Shown: piece after piece, positions 50,366 to 60,297 of the stretch
Layout of the letters: every line of letters begins with the position of its first letter
How positions within the stretch are numbered: position 1 is the first letter of the stretch
DNA from: Pasteurella bettyae CCUG 2042
GTDB taxonomy: Bacteria; Pseudomonadota; Gammaproteobacteria; Enterobacterales; Pasteurellaceae
Reading direction: 5' to 3'
DNA length: 64,000 nucleotides
Assembly (NCBI RefSeq): GCF_000262245.1
Contig: NZ_AJSX01000047.1
Span: 62,001-126,000 of the forward strand
Made by a program: the position numbers and the translations under genes
The notes under the pieces: model-generated
The model's database searches: none
The model's input: only the letters and a program-made list of their open reading frames with translations
Told to the model about the DNA's origin: nothing

Positions 50366-51031
50366 TTAAAGAATTTTAAGTAATTCCGTAAATTTATTAA
50401 TACTGTAAGTGGGTTTGATTTCAGTATCATTGGTTTTATTATAGCTTATCCAACAGGTATCAATTCCTGCATTGTGTCCACCTAAAATATCAGAATGTAA
50501 ATTATCTCCCACCATAATAACATTGCTTTTATTTTGAATATGAGCACGCTTCAAACTATATTCAAAAATACGCGCATCTGGTTTGGCAATGCCGACTTCT
50601 TGAGAAATAGTAATAAATTGGAAATGCTCTGCAAGCCCAGTCTTATTTAAGCGTAATTGTTGTAACGCAGTAAAACCGTTAGTAATAATTGCTAGTTTTG
50701 CTTTTTGCTCAAGCTGATTAATGGTCTCGACCACGCCTTCTAAAGGATGGCAAAGGTCTGAGAGAGAATTCATATAATCTTGATTAATTTCAGAAGCAGG
50801 TTTACCTAAACGTTTTTCCCAAGGTTCAAAACGAATCGTTTGAATTTGCTCTGCTGTAATTTCTGCATTTTGATATTTCACCCATAAAGGTTTATTGACT
50901 TTTTCGTACGCTAAGAAATCTTCTTCCGAAAAAGTTAAATTATGGTCTGCAAACATTTTTTGTAATCCTTCAAATGCATTAAATGAAAAGAGAGTTTCAT
51001 CTGCATCAAAAAAGATCCATTCATATTTCAT
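50366..51031 (-). CDS. yjjG: HAD-family 5'-nucleotidase YjjG
   Basis: Haloacid-dehalogenase phosphatase acting on pyrimidine nucleotides such as dUMP and dTMP and on mutagenic analogues. The nucleophile motif FFDADETLF gives Asp9 and Asp11, motif II is IITNGF, and motif III/IV is [10 protein letters not shown] and [12 protein letters not shown]. 221 residues. Its ATG overlaps the dusC stop by 4 bases, so the two are coupled. Confidence 0.92.
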   Translation of the reverse strand: MKYEWIFFDADETLFSFNAFEGLQKMFADHNLTFSEEDFLAYEKVNKPLWVKYQNAEITAEQIQTIRFEPWEKRLGKPASEINQDYMNSLSDLCHPLEGVVETINQLEQKAKLAIITNGFTALQQLRLNKTGLAEHFQFITISQEVGIAKPDARIFEYSLKRAHIQNKSNVIMVGDNLHSDILGGHNAGIDTCWISYNKTNDTEIKPTYSINKFTELLKIL

Positions 51032-51963
51032 AATAATTGGTCCATTCTCATTCTTAAGTCATCTGCGTTTTGAGCAGTTTTAATTTGCGTGAAAAGCGTA
51101 TTTGCCTCAGGATATTCTTTTTTCAAATATTGTAACCATTGTTTAATTCGTGCCACATGATAGAAACCAGAGTCATAGATATTTTCTAGATGTGCATATT
51201 TTTGTAGGATAAGCATCACTTGTTCCCAAGCAAGCTTATCAACATTATGTTTGAGTACCAAACTAAGATTCGGGATATTTAATGCTCCACGTCCAATCAT
51301 TAAATCGTCACAACCTGTCACTTGTAGACAATTTTGCCCATCTTGCCAATGCCAAATTTCACCATTGGCAATCACTGGAATCGTTAATTTTTGACGTAAT
51401 TCACCTATTTTAGCCCAATTGATTCGTTCTGCTTTGTAACCATCAGTTTTAGTGCGTCCATGAATGGTAATTTCAGTGGCTCCGCCTTGTTGCACAGCAT
51501 CGGCAATATCAAAGGCAAAATCATAAGAATCCCAACCTAAGCGGACTTTTACACTCACCGCTAAGTTTTGTGGAACCGCCATACGAATGGCTTTCGTTGC
51601 CTGATAAATGAGCTCTGGTTGCTTTAACAATGATGCACCACCATTACTCCCATTAACGGTTTTTGAAGGACAACCACAGTTTAAATCTATCCCATGAGAT
51701 CCTAATGCAATCGCACGATTAGCATTTTCAGCTAACCATTCTGGATATTGACCTAATAATTGCACTCTGACTGGCGTACCAGAACAGGTTTTACCTGAAT
51801 TTTGTAGTTCAGGACAAAGGCGATAATAGACTTTCTCAGGAAGTAATTGATCCACGACACGAACGAATTCGCTAATACAGAGATCATAATCATTTACTTC
51901 AGTTAGTAATTGGCGTACTAAAGGATCGAGTACGCCTTGCATGGGAGCTAAAATAACACGCAT
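51028..51963 (-). CDS. dusC: tRNA-dihydrouridine(16) synthase DusC
   Basis: FMN enzyme reducing U16 of tRNAs. The start [20 protein letters not shown] and [14 protein letters not shown] are DusC-like rather than DusA/B. The catalytic cysteine lies in [32 protein letters not shown] and VIANGEIW line the flavin site. 311 residues. The stop overlaps the yjjG start, and the start overlaps the end of the upstream membrane-protein gene by one base. Confidence 0.95.
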   Translation of the reverse strand: MRVILAPMQGVLDPLVRQLLTEVNDYDLCISEFVRVVDQLLPEKVYYRLCPELQNSGKTCSGTPVRVQLLGQYPEWLAENANRAIALGSHGIDLNCGCPSKTVNGSNGGASLLKQPELIYQATKAIRMAVPQNLAVSVKVRLGWDSYDFAFDIADAVQQGGATEITIHGRTKTDGYKAERINWAKIGELRQKLTIPVIANGEIWHWQDGQNCLQVTGCDDLMIGRGALNIPNLSLVLKHNVDKLAWEQVMLILQKYAHLENIYDSGFYHVARIKQWLQYLKKEYPEANTLFTQIKTAQNADDLRMRMDQLL

Positions 51964-52574
51964 TAGGAATATTGTTTATCGGGGCGAGTAAAGTAGAACA
52001 GTATCAATCCAGAAATGGCACCAAGTGTATCAGCTAAAATATCTTTTTGTGCATCCCAAATATCACCTTGAGAACCTAGAAACGCAATGCCTTCTTCGCC
52101 ACCCGCAATGACCGCATATTGCCATTCAATAAGTTCATAGCTAGCTGCCACTGACATAATAAAGAACAGCGCAAAGAATCCTGCAACAATAGGGCCGGTG
52201 AGTTTACGGCGTAATAAGAATTCTGCCATTGGGAAACTATAAAAACCGATACTGTAATGCGCAACACGATCAAAGTGATTTCGCCCTTCGCCTAACCAAC
52301 CTGAAAGCAAATCACTTGCCCACTGAAATGGCACATGCTCAAAGGTGTAATGGGCTCCGATTAAATGAAAAATGAGCCATAATGACATACAGAAATAAGC
52401 CCAATTACTGAATTTGAACCATGGGTAGGTAATGATTAATAGGCCAAATACGGTAAAAATTGGTAATACTTCAGCATACCAAACGGCACGTGATAGAGGC
52501 TCAATAGCAGACCAAATAGAGAGTACCGTAATAAAAATCATTAATGCTATAGGGAACCAACGAATGTTTTTCAT
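51963..52574 (-). CDS. DUF2238 (YjdF-type) inner-membrane protein
   Basis: About 203 residues with six predicted membrane segments. The conserved core [20 protein letters not shown] and [20 protein letters not shown] is typical of the YjdF/DUF2238 group, whose role is unknown. The ATG at 52574 overlaps the djlA stop (TAATG) and is preferred over an upstream TTG. It lies in djlA-(this)-dusC-yjjG, all with one-to-four-base overlaps. Confidence 0.85.
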   Translation of the reverse strand: MKNIRWFPIALMIFITVLSIWSAIEPLSRAVWYAEVLPIFTVFGLLIITYPWFKFSNWAYFCMSLWLIFHLIGAHYTFEHVPFQWASDLLSGWLGEGRNHFDRVAHYSIGFYSFPMAEFLLRRKLTGPIVAGFFALFFIMSVAASYELIEWQYAVIAGGEEGIAFLGSQGDIWDAQKDILADTLGAISGLILFYFTRPDKQYS

Positions 52575-53452
52575 TATTTCCAACCTTTTTGTTTACAAAT
52601 TAGATCATAAGCCGCTTGAATTTGTTGGGCTTTTTCTTTTGCCATTTCCAGCATTTCTTTTGGTAAACCTTTAGAGACTAATTTATCAGGGTGATGCTCA
52701 TTCATTAGACGGCGATAAGCTCGTTTTACGGTCTGTTGATCGTCTGTAGAATTTACCCCTAATACTTTATAAGCATCTTCAATTGTGGGGCCTGAAGAAG
52801 TGCGGTAAGAATTATGATAATTTCCTTGCTGTTGATATTGTTGACCACCAGCTTGTTCATATTGATATTGTTGTTGACGGTAGAAGCCACCATTTCGAGT
52901 GAATTGACGTGCAGCCATTTCCATCGCTAACATTTGTTCAAATTGGAGTCTTGAAATGCCTAACTCTTCAGCAATGACAAATAAAATTTCTTTCTCATTA
53001 TCGTGCAGATGATCATCAGCAAATGCTGCCTGTACTTGAACACTGAGGAACATTCGCAATAAATCAGCACGCTGACCACAACCAATACGAAACTCACGAA
53101 TCACTTGTCGAACAGGAAAATCAATGCTTTTACCTCGATTAAAGGCTTCTTGAGCAAGCTGACGTTGGGCGCTATCTAATTGCATTTGAGCCATTAAATT
53201 AGAAGCAAGTTGAATATCGTCTTCGGTAATACGTCCTTTCGCTTTACTTAAATGACCAAGCACAGCAAACGTAGTTTGCATAAATAAAGATTGGCGAGTA
53301 ATTTTATTTTTAAAGAAAGAAGAATTAACACTTCCAAGTTCATACAGCTTTTTATCAGCAATATGACCTAAAATCACACCTGCAATGGCTCCAGCAAATC
53401 CACCATAGCGATAACCAATAATAAAACCTAGGATTTTCCCAATAAAATTCAT
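52574..53452 (-). CDS. djlA: Membrane-anchored DnaJ-like co-chaperone DjlA
   Basis: Type III J-domain protein that works with DnaK at the inner membrane. The N-terminal glycine-rich membrane anchor (FIGKILGFIIGYRYGGFAGA) is typical. A TerB-like helical domain follows (about 60-190), then a Gln/Tyr-rich linker, and a C-terminal J domain (about 225-290) with the HPD motif in MNEHHPDKLVSKGLP. 292 residues. An uptake signal lies in the linker. Confidence 0.95.
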   Translation of the reverse strand: MNFIGKILGFIIGYRYGGFAGAIAGVILGHIADKKLYELGSVNSSFFKNKITRQSLFMQTTFAVLGHLSKAKGRITEDDIQLASNLMAQMQLDSAQRQLAQEAFNRGKSIDFPVRQVIREFRIGCGQRADLLRMFLSVQVQAAFADDHLHDNEKEILFVIAEELGISRLQFEQMLAMEMAARQFTRNGGFYRQQQYQYEQAGGQQYQQQGNYHNSYRTSSGPTIEDAYKVLGVNSTDDQQTVKRAYRRLMNEHHPDKLVSKGLPKEMLEMAKEKAQQIQAAYDLICKQKGWK

Positions 53453-53550
53453 TGTGTACTCCGTGAGTAAAAAATAACAAGATTAGTTTACCTGATTAAT
53501 TGGGTTGAGTGAATGGAATATCAAGACAAATAAGCGTAAAACTGGGTAAA

Positions 53551-53597
53551 GAAAAAAGTGCGGTAAAATTTTTAGCATTTTAACTGCACTTTTTACT
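53551..53597 (-). terminator. Possible deoD terminator from a degenerate uptake-signal pair
   Basis: AAAAAGTGCGGT faces AACTGCACTTTTT; one arm is a perfect uptake signal and the other has one changed base. The stem lies 20 bases after the deoD stop. Confidence 0.55.
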
Positions 53598-53614
53598 GGA
53601 TTTATGAGATGAAA

Positions 53615-54331
53615 TTAAGCTTTATCGCCTAATAATACACTTTCTAAAGCAATTTCAATCATATCATTAAAGGTTAATTGACGTTCTTCAGAAGAGGTTT
53701 GTTCACCTGTGCGAATATGATCCGATACAGTACAGATACTTAAGGCTTTTGCACCATATTCTGTTGCCACGGCGTAGATCCCAGCCGCTTCCATTTCAAC
53801 CCCTAAAATCCCATATTTTTCCATAACATCAAACATTTCTACATCTGGAGTATAGAAAAGATCCGCTGAGAAAAGATTACCAACGTGGTAGTTAACTGCT
53901 TTTTGTTTGGCAATTTGTACGGCAGCCTGAGTCATCTCAAAGTCAGCAATTGCGGCAAAGTCATTATCTTTAAAACGAATGCGATTAACTTTTGAATCGG
54001 TACAAGCACCTAAACCAATAATCACATCACGAACTTTGACATCATTACGTACAGCACCACAAGAACCTACACGGATAATTTTTTTCACGCCATATTCAGT
54101 GATTAATTCTTTTGCGTAAATTGAACAAGATGGAATACCCATGCCATGTCCCATCACAGAAATTCGGCGACCTTTATAACTGCCTGTGTAACCAAACATA
54201 TTACGAACATTGGTGACTTGTTGTGGGTTTTCTAAGAAGGTTTCTGCAATGTATTTTGCTCGGAGTGGATCGCCTGGCATTAAAACGACATCAGCAAATG
54301 CACCTTCAGGTGCGTTAATATGTGGAGTCAT
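53615..54331 (-). CDS. deoD: Purine nucleoside phosphorylase DeoD-type
   Basis: Splits purine (deoxy)nucleosides with phosphate in nucleoside salvage. [13 protein letters not shown] holds phosphate-site residues, [16 protein letters not shown] is the family signature, RVGSCGAV follows, and [12 protein letters not shown] and TVSDH are nucleoside-site motifs. 238 residues. A nucleoside transporter gene lies upstream in the same direction, a salvage pair, separated by a hairpin and a palindrome. Confidence 0.97.
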   Translation of the reverse strand: MTPHINAPEGAFADVVLMPGDPLRAKYIAETFLENPQQVTNVRNMFGYTGSYKGRRISVMGHGMGIPSCSIYAKELITEYGVKKIIRVGSCGAVRNDVKVRDVIIGLGACTDSKVNRIRFKDNDFAAIADFEMTQAAVQIAKQKAVNYHVGNLFSADLFYTPDVEMFDVMEKYGILGVEMEAAGIYAVATEYGAKALSICTVSDHIRTGEQTSSEERQLTFNDMIEIALESVLLGDKA

Positions 54332-54411
54332 AGATTTATCCTTCTATTCTAAAGAGTGAATGTATATCATCATAATCCATATGAATATATCAATAGATTA
54401 AATGTAAATGA

Positions 54412-54437
54412 GCATATCAGAGTTCATATTGATATGC
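54412..54437. promoter_or_regulatory. Palindrome upstream of deoD, candidate operator
   Basis: GCATATCA and TGATATGC form a perfect 8-base inverted repeat with a 10-base spacer, about 80 bases upstream of the deoD ATG. A regulator of nucleoside salvage is plausible, but no known box was matched. Confidence 0.45.
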
Positions 54438-54494
54438 CTATGTATAACAACAACGTGAATATAGCCTATTAGGCAACCGTTTTCCTGTTATTAA

Positions 54495-54530
54495 AATGAT
54501 AACACCACGATACATCGTGGTGTTTTTAAT
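54495..54530. terminator. Hairpin between the nucleoside transporter gene and deoD
   Basis: AACACCACGAT pairs with ATCGTGGTGTT (11 pairs, 2-base loop). The T run is better on the plus strand (TTTTTAAT) than on the minus strand. It probably ends or attenuates the transporter transcript before deoD. Confidence 0.7.
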
Positions 54531-54604
54531 TTATATATAAACTGCAAATTTTCGGAAATTATACCGCACTTTATGGCTAAATTTAAGCGTAATTTGCTTG
54601 TTGA

Positions 54605-55870
54605 TTAACCTAATGCAACGCCACTTAATTCGATAAATAAACCTGCTAAAGTAGCGCTCATTAAGTTTGCTAATGAGCCCGCAATCACCGCTTTAATTCC
54701 TAAGCGCGCAATATCACCACGACGGTTTGGTGCCATTGCTCCTAAACCACCAATTAAGATAGCAATAGAGCTGAAGTTAGCAAAACCACATAAAGCGAAG
54801 GTAATGATCGCTTTGGTTTTATCGCCTAATACCATAGGGGCTTCAGGTGATAAGTATTTAGTAAATTCTAGATAGCCTACGAATTCGTTAATTGCTAATT
54901 TGGTACCAATCATTTGACCTGCGACTTCAGCTTCTTGCCAAGGCACACCGATCAACCATGCTAATGGACGGAAGACCCAACCGAAGATTTGTCCTAATGA
55001 TAGTTCAGGCATACTGAACCAACCACCAACACCACCTAAGATGCCATTAATTAAAGCAATTAATGCTACGAATGCAATTAACATTGCGCCAACATTTAAT
55101 GCCAATTGCATACCTGAAGATGCACCACTTGCTGCCGCATCTAAGATATTGGCTGGTTTTTCTAATTGAACATGTTTCATCGCATCATCAAATCGTTCTG
55201 TTTGAGGTACTAAAATTTTAGCAAACAGTAAACCTGCGGGTGCAGCCATAAATGAAGCGGCGATTAAATAAGTAAGTGGTACGCCCATGCCTGCATAACC
55301 CGCCATTACTGAACCTGCAATTGAGGCTAAACCGCCACACATTACAGCAAATAATTCAGATTCAGTCATTTTACTAATATAAGGTTTTACAATTAAGGGT
55401 GCTTCGGTTTGCCCTACAAAAATATTAGCAGCGGCAGACATTGATTCAGATTTGGATGTACCTAACACTTTTTGTAATGAACCACCAATAATTTTGATAA
55501 TCCATTGCATCACGCCAATATAATAGAGCAGTGAGATTAAGGCTGAAAAGAAAACAATACTTGGTAGTACTCGAACTGCGAAAATAAAACCTTCATTGCC
55601 TAATGCTTCGAAAATTTTATCTCCTGCTAATCCACCAAATACAAATTTTATCCCTTCATTACCATAAGAGATAACTTTACTCACCGCATTAGCTGCACCA
55701 AGTAAAATATCTCGACCTGCTGGCACATAAAGAATCAATGCTCCGATGAGAAATTGAATCAATAATGCACCACCAACGGTACGGAAATTGATTGCACGAC
55801 GATTGGTGGATAATAAATAGGCAATGGCAAGTAATACAATTATACCAAGAATACTCATTAATATGCTCAT
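54605..55870 (-). CDS. Concentrative nucleoside transporter (NupC/CNT family)
   Basis: Proton/sodium-coupled nucleoside importer in the inner membrane. The substrate and ion motifs [13 protein letters not shown] and [13 protein letters not shown] and the [14 protein letters not shown] stretch near the C-terminus are CNT hallmarks. 421 residues with about ten membrane segments. The ATG at 55870 is favoured by GAGGA just upstream. Its neighbour deoD processes imported purine nucleosides. It could be NupX- or NupC-like; the specificity is not decided. Confidence 0.93.
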   Translation of the reverse strand: MSILMSILGIIVLLAIAYLLSTNRRAINFRTVGGALLIQFLIGALILYVPAGRDILLGAANAVSKVISYGNEGIKFVFGGLAGDKIFEALGNEGFIFAVRVLPSIVFFSALISLLYYIGVMQWIIKIIGGSLQKVLGTSKSESMSAAANIFVGQTEAPLIVKPYISKMTESELFAVMCGGLASIAGSVMAGYAGMGVPLTYLIAASFMAAPAGLLFAKILVPQTERFDDAMKHVQLEKPANILDAAASGASSGMQLALNVGAMLIAFVALIALINGILGGVGGWFSMPELSLGQIFGWVFRPLAWLIGVPWQEAEVAGQMIGTKLAINEFVGYLEFTKYLSPEAPMVLGDKTKAIITFALCGFANFSSIAILIGGLGAMAPNRRGDIARLGIKAVIAGSLANLMSATLAGLFIELSGVALG

Positions 55871-56218
55871 ATGGTCCTCAAATCTATGGGTTAATATGGG
55901 TTAAACTAAAAAGCTTAAAAAAAGTAGAGTTGAAAAAGTGCGGCTACTATACTGATTTTTTTTATAAAAATCTTGTACAAATATTAAAAAATGAGAAGGG
56001 AATCGTTTTTGTTAGCAAAAAAAGATGTTTTTGTAACAAATTATTCATTAATAATTTAACTATTTTTAAATTTATGAAGAAAATGAACAAGCGTTCACCA
56101 AAGTATGATGATTTATCCTTTATATACTTTCGATCTATATTATGCCATTAATATCATTTAATTTTCTGATGAATTTAATTAGAATTAGCTCTCATTAGCT
56201 AAAGTTTGTATATTCATC
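55871..56218. other. Long AT-rich divergent intergenic region
   Basis: This 348-base gap separates the nucleoside transporter gene (minus) from the YczE-like gene (plus). It holds a near-match uptake signal (AAGTGCGGC near 55937). The rest is very AT-rich. An open frame of about 119 codons crosses it but overlaps the transporter start and has no coding character. No clear operator was found. Confidence 0.6.
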
Positions 56219-56890
56219 ATGTCAAAAATGTTTTCTCTTCTTCCTCAAACACGTTGGACTGCCACATCTTTTTGGTCCTTAGAAGCTAAATCCTTGGGGG
56301 TATTAGTTTTTTCCTTAGCGATTATGGGCATTGGAGAAGGATTGTTACTGTTATCTAATTTAGGTTCATCTCCTTGGACTATTTTGGCACAAGGTATCGC
56401 ATTGCAAGGGCATTTTAGTGTGGGTTGGGCTTCTTTTATAATTAGTATATTAGTGATGTTAGCTTGGATTCCACTTAGATTAAAAGTGGGGATTGGCACA
56501 CTTTTTAATGTTTTTATTATAGCTCTTGTGCTTGGCATGACCGTGTCTCTGTTTTCTGCTCCTAGTGCTTTAATTGGACGCTTTACCTTTGCGATAGTTG
56601 GTATTTTATGTTTTGGGGTAGGATCTTCTTTTTATTTAACTTGTCACCAGGGGGCTGGACCGCGTGATGGATTGATGGTTGGACTATGTCAGCATTTCCA
56701 TTTACGAATTGGTATTGTGCGTACGATTCTTGAAGTATCGGCTTGCATTCTTGGCTTTATATTAGGTGGAACTGTTGGTATCGGTACTTTATTATTTGCC
56801 TTTTTGATCGGTTGGATAGTTCAATTTACAGTTTCTATGATCAATCGTTCTCCATGTTTATTAAGTAAAATTGAAGGACCAACGATTTAA
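56219..56890 (+). CDS. YczE/YitT-type membrane protein
   Basis: 223 residues with five to six membrane segments and no large soluble domain. LLLLSNLGSSPWTILAQGIA near the start and HQGAGPRDGLMVGL in the middle are typical of the YczE/YyaS group of integral membrane proteins. Function is unknown. It is the first gene rightwards after the transporter and has its own upstream region. Confidence 0.8.
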   Translation: MSKMFSLLPQTRWTATSFWSLEAKSLGVLVFSLAIMGIGEGLLLLSNLGSSPWTILAQGIALQGHFSVGWASFIISILVMLAWIPLRLKVGIGTLFNVFIIALVLGMTVSLFSAPSALIGRFTFAIVGILCFGVGSSFYLTCHQGAGPRDGLMVGLCQHFHLRIGIVRTILEVSACILGFILGGTVGIGTLLFAFLIGWIVQFTVSMINRSPCLLSKIEGPTI

Positions 56891-56948
56891 TCTTTTTTGT
56901 TCTATAAATTAATTGTTTAATTTTTCATCATTTTTAGCATTTATCTTC

Positions 56949-56976
56949 TTGTTTTTATATTTTGTACTACTATAAT
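56949..56976 (+). promoter_or_regulatory. Sigma-70 promoter of tyrP
   Basis: TTGTTT and a perfect TATAAT are separated by 16 bases, 36 bases upstream of the tyrP ATG. No TyrR box was recognised. Confidence 0.6.
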
Positions 56977-57011
56977 AGTTCAAAATCACTCTTCTATATA
57001 ATGGAATCAAT

Positions 57012-58262
57012 ATGAAAAAACAACCTTCTTTATTTGGTGGAGCCATGATCATTGCTGGAACAGCAGTGGGTGCTGGTATGTTAGCAAATCCTACATCAAC
57101 AGCTGGGATATGGTTTTTAGGTTCTTTAGTATTGTTGATTTATACTTGGTTTTGTATGACCACTTCAGGTTTAATGATCTTAGAAGCTAATCTACATTAT
57201 CCAACAGGTGCAAGTTTCGACACTATTGTAAAAGATCTATTAGGAAAAGGTTGGAATATTATTAATGGGATTTCTATCGCATTTGTGCTTTATATTCTGA
57301 CTTATGCTTATGTGACTTCAGGTGGTGGTTTAACAGAATCTTTCATTAACCAGTTATTCAGTTCACCTAATAATACAGTAGAAATTGGTCGTTCATCAGG
57401 CTCATTGCTTTTCTGCCTCGTGTTGGCTGCTTTTGTATGGTTATCCACTAAAGCAGTTGATCGTTTTACCACTATTTTAATTGGCGGTATGGTGATTGCT
57501 TTTATTTTATCAACAGCAGGTTTATTAGGTTCAGTTAATACTGAAGTTCTATTTAATAGTATTCATTCAGGTGAAGATTTATATTTACCTTATGCCATTA
57601 CGGCATTACCAGTTTGTTTAGTTTCATTTGGTTTTCATGGTAACGTGCCAAGTTTAGTAAAGTATTATGATCGAGATGCTAATCGGGTGATGAAATCTAT
57701 TTTCTTCGGTACGACTATAGCATTGGTGATTTATGTATTATGGCAGTTAGCGATTCAAGGCAATTTACCTCGCGCTGAATTTGCCCCTGTAATTGAAAAA
57801 GGCGGCGATATTGCCGCACTTTTAGAAGCATTAAATGTTTATATTCAAACCAATTATATTGGTGAATTATTACGATTCTTTGCTTATATGGCAATTGCCA
57901 GTTCCTTTTTAGGCGTGACTTTAGGTCTATTTGATTATATCGCAGACTTATGTCATTTTGATGATAGTGTAGCAGGGCGAACAAAAACCACTTTAGTTAC
58001 TTTTTTACCGCCTTTATTATTAAGTTTACAATTTCCTTATGGTTTTGTGGTTGCTATTGGTTATGCTGGATTAGCGGCAACAATTTGGGCGGCGATTGTG
58101 CCAGCATTATTGGCAAAAGCCTGTCGTTTAAAGTTCCCACAACGTAGTTATACTGTGTATGGTGGTAACTTTATGATATATTTTGTCATTCTATTTGGTT
58201 TATTGAATATACTTGCTCAAGTTGCAATGCAATTTGCTTGGTTGCCAACCTTTAAAGGTTAG
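57012..58262 (+). CDS. tyrP: Tyrosine-specific transport protein TyrP (aromatic amino acid permease)
   Basis: Proton-coupled aromatic amino acid importer with eleven membrane segments. The start PSLFGGAMIIAGTAVGAGM, GFHGNVPSLVKYY and SSFLGVTLGLFDYIADL are family motifs shared by TyrP, Mtr and TnaB. 416 residues. TyrP is chosen over Mtr from length and the N-terminal match; the substrate could be tryptophan. Confidence 0.88.
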   Translation: MKKQPSLFGGAMIIAGTAVGAGMLANPTSTAGIWFLGSLVLLIYTWFCMTTSGLMILEANLHYPTGASFDTIVKDLLGKGWNIINGISIAFVLYILTYAYVTSGGGLTESFINQLFSSPNNTVEIGRSSGSLLFCLVLAAFVWLSTKAVDRFTTILIGGMVIAFILSTAGLLGSVNTEVLFNSIHSGEDLYLPYAITALPVCLVSFGFHGNVPSLVKYYDRDANRVMKSIFFGTTIALVIYVLWQLAIQGNLPRAEFAPVIEKGGDIAALLEALNVYIQTNYIGELLRFFAYMAIASSFLGVTLGLFDYIADLCHFDDSVAGRTKTTLVTFLPPLLLSLQFPYGFVVAIGYAGLAATIWAAIVPALLAKACRLKFPQRSYTVYGGNFMIYFVILFGLLNILAQVAMQFAWLPTFKG

Positions 58263-58279
58263 TTTTAAATTAATTACAT

Positions 58280-58306
58280 TTAAGGGCGTCAATGGGCGTC
58301 CTTTAT
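58280..58306 (+). terminator. Weak terminator after tyrP
   Basis: AAGGGCG pairs with CGTCCTT (one G-T pair) around an 8-base loop; the tail TTATTATC is poor. GGGCGTC is also directly repeated here. Confidence 0.5.
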
Positions 58307-58319
58307 TATCTTAGTTGCT

Positions 58320-59087
58320 ATGAAAAAATCAGTTTATGATGCAGAAAGCTTTTTTGAGCTTTATCAGAAATTACGTTCCAATCCAATAAGTTTAAATGAA
58401 ATTGTGGAAAAGCCAACGATGCTTTCTCTTCTACATGATTTAGCTGGTAAAACATTATTAGATATGGGCTGTGGAACGGGCGGACATTTACAATGTTATT
58501 TGCAGAAAGGGGCAATGCGAGTTGTGGGAATTGATCTATCCGCTAAGATGTTACAGCAAGCAGAGCTTAATTTAACAAAATTTTCTGAAAATCTACCGCA
58601 CTTTTCTGCAGAACGTTTTAGCCTACACCAGCTACCAATGGAAGATATTGATCAACTGCCTAATGAGCAATTTGATGTGATTACGAGTTCTTTTGCGTTT
58701 CATTACATTGAACATTTTCCAGCGCTATTGGCTAAAATCTCACAACGTTTAAAAGCTCAAGGCTGTTTAATCTTTTCTCAAGAACATCCTATTACTACCG
58801 CTTACCAAGGCGGAGAGCGTTGGGAGAAAGATGAAAATAAACGACAAGTGGCTTATCGTTTGAATTTTTATCGTGATGAAGGCGTTCGTGAGCGAAGTTG
58901 GTTTAAACAATCATTTTTCACTTATCATCGAACACTGGCTACGATTATAAATAATCTGATTCAAGCTGGTTTTCAGATTGAGCAAATTGCAGAACCCATG
59001 CTAGCAGATCAAGCACATTGGCAATCAGAATTTAAAGATTTACAGCATCGCCCAGTGTTATTATTCATTAAAGCAAAAAAAATTTAA
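58320..59087 (+). CDS. Class I SAM-dependent methyltransferase
   Basis: 255 residues. The SAM-binding motif I is LLDMGCGTGGHL at about residues 46-57, followed by VVGIDLSAKMLQQAE and a motif-IV-like FDVITSSFAFHYIEHF. The C-terminal half (YRLNFYRDEGVRERSWF) is of the uncharacterised SmtA/UbiE-like type. Substrate unknown. It begins 58 bases after tyrP with no clear ribosome site, so the start is tentative. An uptake signal is embedded. Confidence 0.85.
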   Translation: MKKSVYDAESFFELYQKLRSNPISLNEIVEKPTMLSLLHDLAGKTLLDMGCGTGGHLQCYLQKGAMRVVGIDLSAKMLQQAELNLTKFSENLPHFSAERFSLHQLPMEDIDQLPNEQFDVITSSFAFHYIEHFPALLAKISQRLKAQGCLIFSQEHPITTAYQGGERWEKDENKRQVAYRLNFYRDEGVRERSWFKQSFFTYHRTLATIINNLIQAGFQIEQIAEPMLADQAHWQSEFKDLQHRPVLLFIKAKKI

Positions 59088-59094
59088 AAAATAC

Positions 59095-59123
59095 TTGCGA
59101 AAACGTTTGCATTGGAGTAATTT
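59095..59123 (+). promoter_or_regulatory. his operon promoter with PurR-like box
   Basis: TTGCGA and TAATTT are 17 bases apart, about 30 bases before the leader peptide. The 16-mer at 59097-59112 (GCGAAAACGTTTGCAT) overlaps the -35 box and spacer. It matches the PurR operator consensus (ACGCAAACGTTTGCGT) at 13 of 16 positions by hand count. Confidence 0.55.
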
Positions 59124-59153
59124 TAAACACATCAAGTTTTTGGAGAAAACAAA

Positions 59154-59201
59154 ATGAATTTTAATCGTACTACTCACCATCATCACCATCACCCTGATTA
59201 A
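59154..59201 (+). CDS. hisL: his operon leader peptide
   Basis: A 15-residue peptide [15 protein letters not shown] with six consecutive histidines, ending HHPD as in the enterobacterial leader. GGAG lies 8 bases before the ATG. Ribosome stalling at the His codons when charged tRNA-His is short would favour the antiterminator downstream and let the his genes be read. Confidence 0.95.
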   Translation: MNFNRTTHHHHHHPD

Positions 59202-59223
59202 TCTTTCGGGTATTTGGTGTATG

Positions 59224-59309
59224 CGGAAGATTCAAATTCTTCCGAGCTCAAGTACGATATAACAAAATAAAAAAACTCTCGGAAGTCGAATTCCGAGAGT
59301 TTTTTTTTA
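59224..59309 (+). promoter_or_regulatory. his attenuator
   Basis: Three arms are visible. CGGAAGA (59224) pairs with TCTTCCG (59238). TTCCGAG (59240) can instead pair with CTCGGAA (59278), the antiterminator. ACTCTCGGAA (59275) pairs with TTCCGAGAGT (59291) followed by nine Ts, the terminator. These mutually exclusive pairings are the classic leader-peptide attenuation layout. Confidence 0.92.
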
Positions 59310-59347
59310 CACAGAATTTAGTTAAAGAATCAATAAGAGGACATATT

Positions 59348-60247
59348 ATGCAAACACAAAATCGTTTACGTATTGCAATACAAAAAAAAGGACGTTTAAG
59401 CCAAGATTGTAGTGAACTTCTTAAACAATGTGGGGTAAAAATTATTTGGAATGATCAACGTTTAATTGCTTATTCAGAAAATCTACCAATTGAAATTTTA
59501 CGTGTACGTGATGATGATATTCCAGGTTTGATTTTTGCAGGCGTGGCGGATCTTGGCATTATTGGTGAAAATGTTTTGGAGGAAGAAGAATTAGGTCGTT
59601 TAGTAGCTGGCGAAACTGTCGAGTATAAAAAGCTTCGTCAATTAGATTTTGGTGGTTGTCGTTTATCTTTAGCCATTGATCGTGATCGTCAATATCAAGG
59701 AGTAAAAGATTTAAATGATGCATTAATTGCCACATCTTATCCCAACTTATTGAAACGTTATATGAAAGAACAGGACGTACCTTTTAAAAGCATCTTATTA
59801 AATGGTTCTGTAGAAGTTGCACCAAGTGCGGGCATTGCTAATGCGATTTGTGATTTAGTGTCTTCAGGAGCAACATTAGAAGCTAATGGTTTGAAGGAAG
59901 TGGAAGTCATCTATCGCTCAACGGCTTGTTTAATTCAACGTGCAGAACCGCTTTCAGAGGAAAAACAAGCCTTAGTGGATAAATTATTGACACGAATTCA
60001 AGGCGTACAACAAGCAGGTGAATCTAAATACATTATGCTACATGCACCAAAAGATAAATTAGAAAAAATCACCGCACTTTTACCAGGTGTGGAAAATCCA
60101 ACCATTCTGCCATTAGCTCATGATGATAGCAAAGTTGCAATGCATGTGGTCAGTCAGGAAAATCTATTTTGGGAAACCATGGAAGCATTAAAAGAAATGG
60201 GAGCAAGTTCAATTTTAGTCTTGCCTATTGAAAAAATGTTGGCATAA
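59348..60247 (+). CDS. hisG: ATP phosphoribosyltransferase (long form)
   Basis: First and feedback-inhibited step of histidine synthesis, joining PRPP to ATP. The 299 residues correspond to the long, HisZ-independent form with a C-terminal regulatory domain (about 225-299, [20 protein letters not shown]). The PRPP site is [22 protein letters not shown] precedes the ATG. It is the first structural gene after the attenuator. An uptake signal follows right after the stop. Confidence 0.97.
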   Translation: MQTQNRLRIAIQKKGRLSQDCSELLKQCGVKIIWNDQRLIAYSENLPIEILRVRDDDIPGLIFAGVADLGIIGENVLEEEELGRLVAGETVEYKKLRQLDFGGCRLSLAIDRDRQYQGVKDLNDALIATSYPNLLKRYMKEQDVPFKSILLNGSVEVAPSAGIANAICDLVSSGATLEANGLKEVEVIYRSTACLIQRAEPLSEEKQALVDKLLTRIQGVQQAGESKYIMLHAPKDKLEKITALLPGVENPTILPLAHDDSKVAMHVVSQENLFWETMEALKEMGASSILVLPIEKMLA

Positions 60248-60297
60248 AAGTGCGGTCAGATTTTCAGAAATTTTTAAATATCAATTAAGGATAAGGT

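Noticed and set aside
55792-56151. 119-codon plus-strand frame over the transporter start and intergenic gap
   Set aside because: It overlaps the transporter start antisense, has AT-driven composition and no ribosome site.
59175-59192. Run of six histidine codons as a cloning tag
   Set aside because: It is in a 15-residue peptide followed by an attenuator and hisG, the expected his leader.
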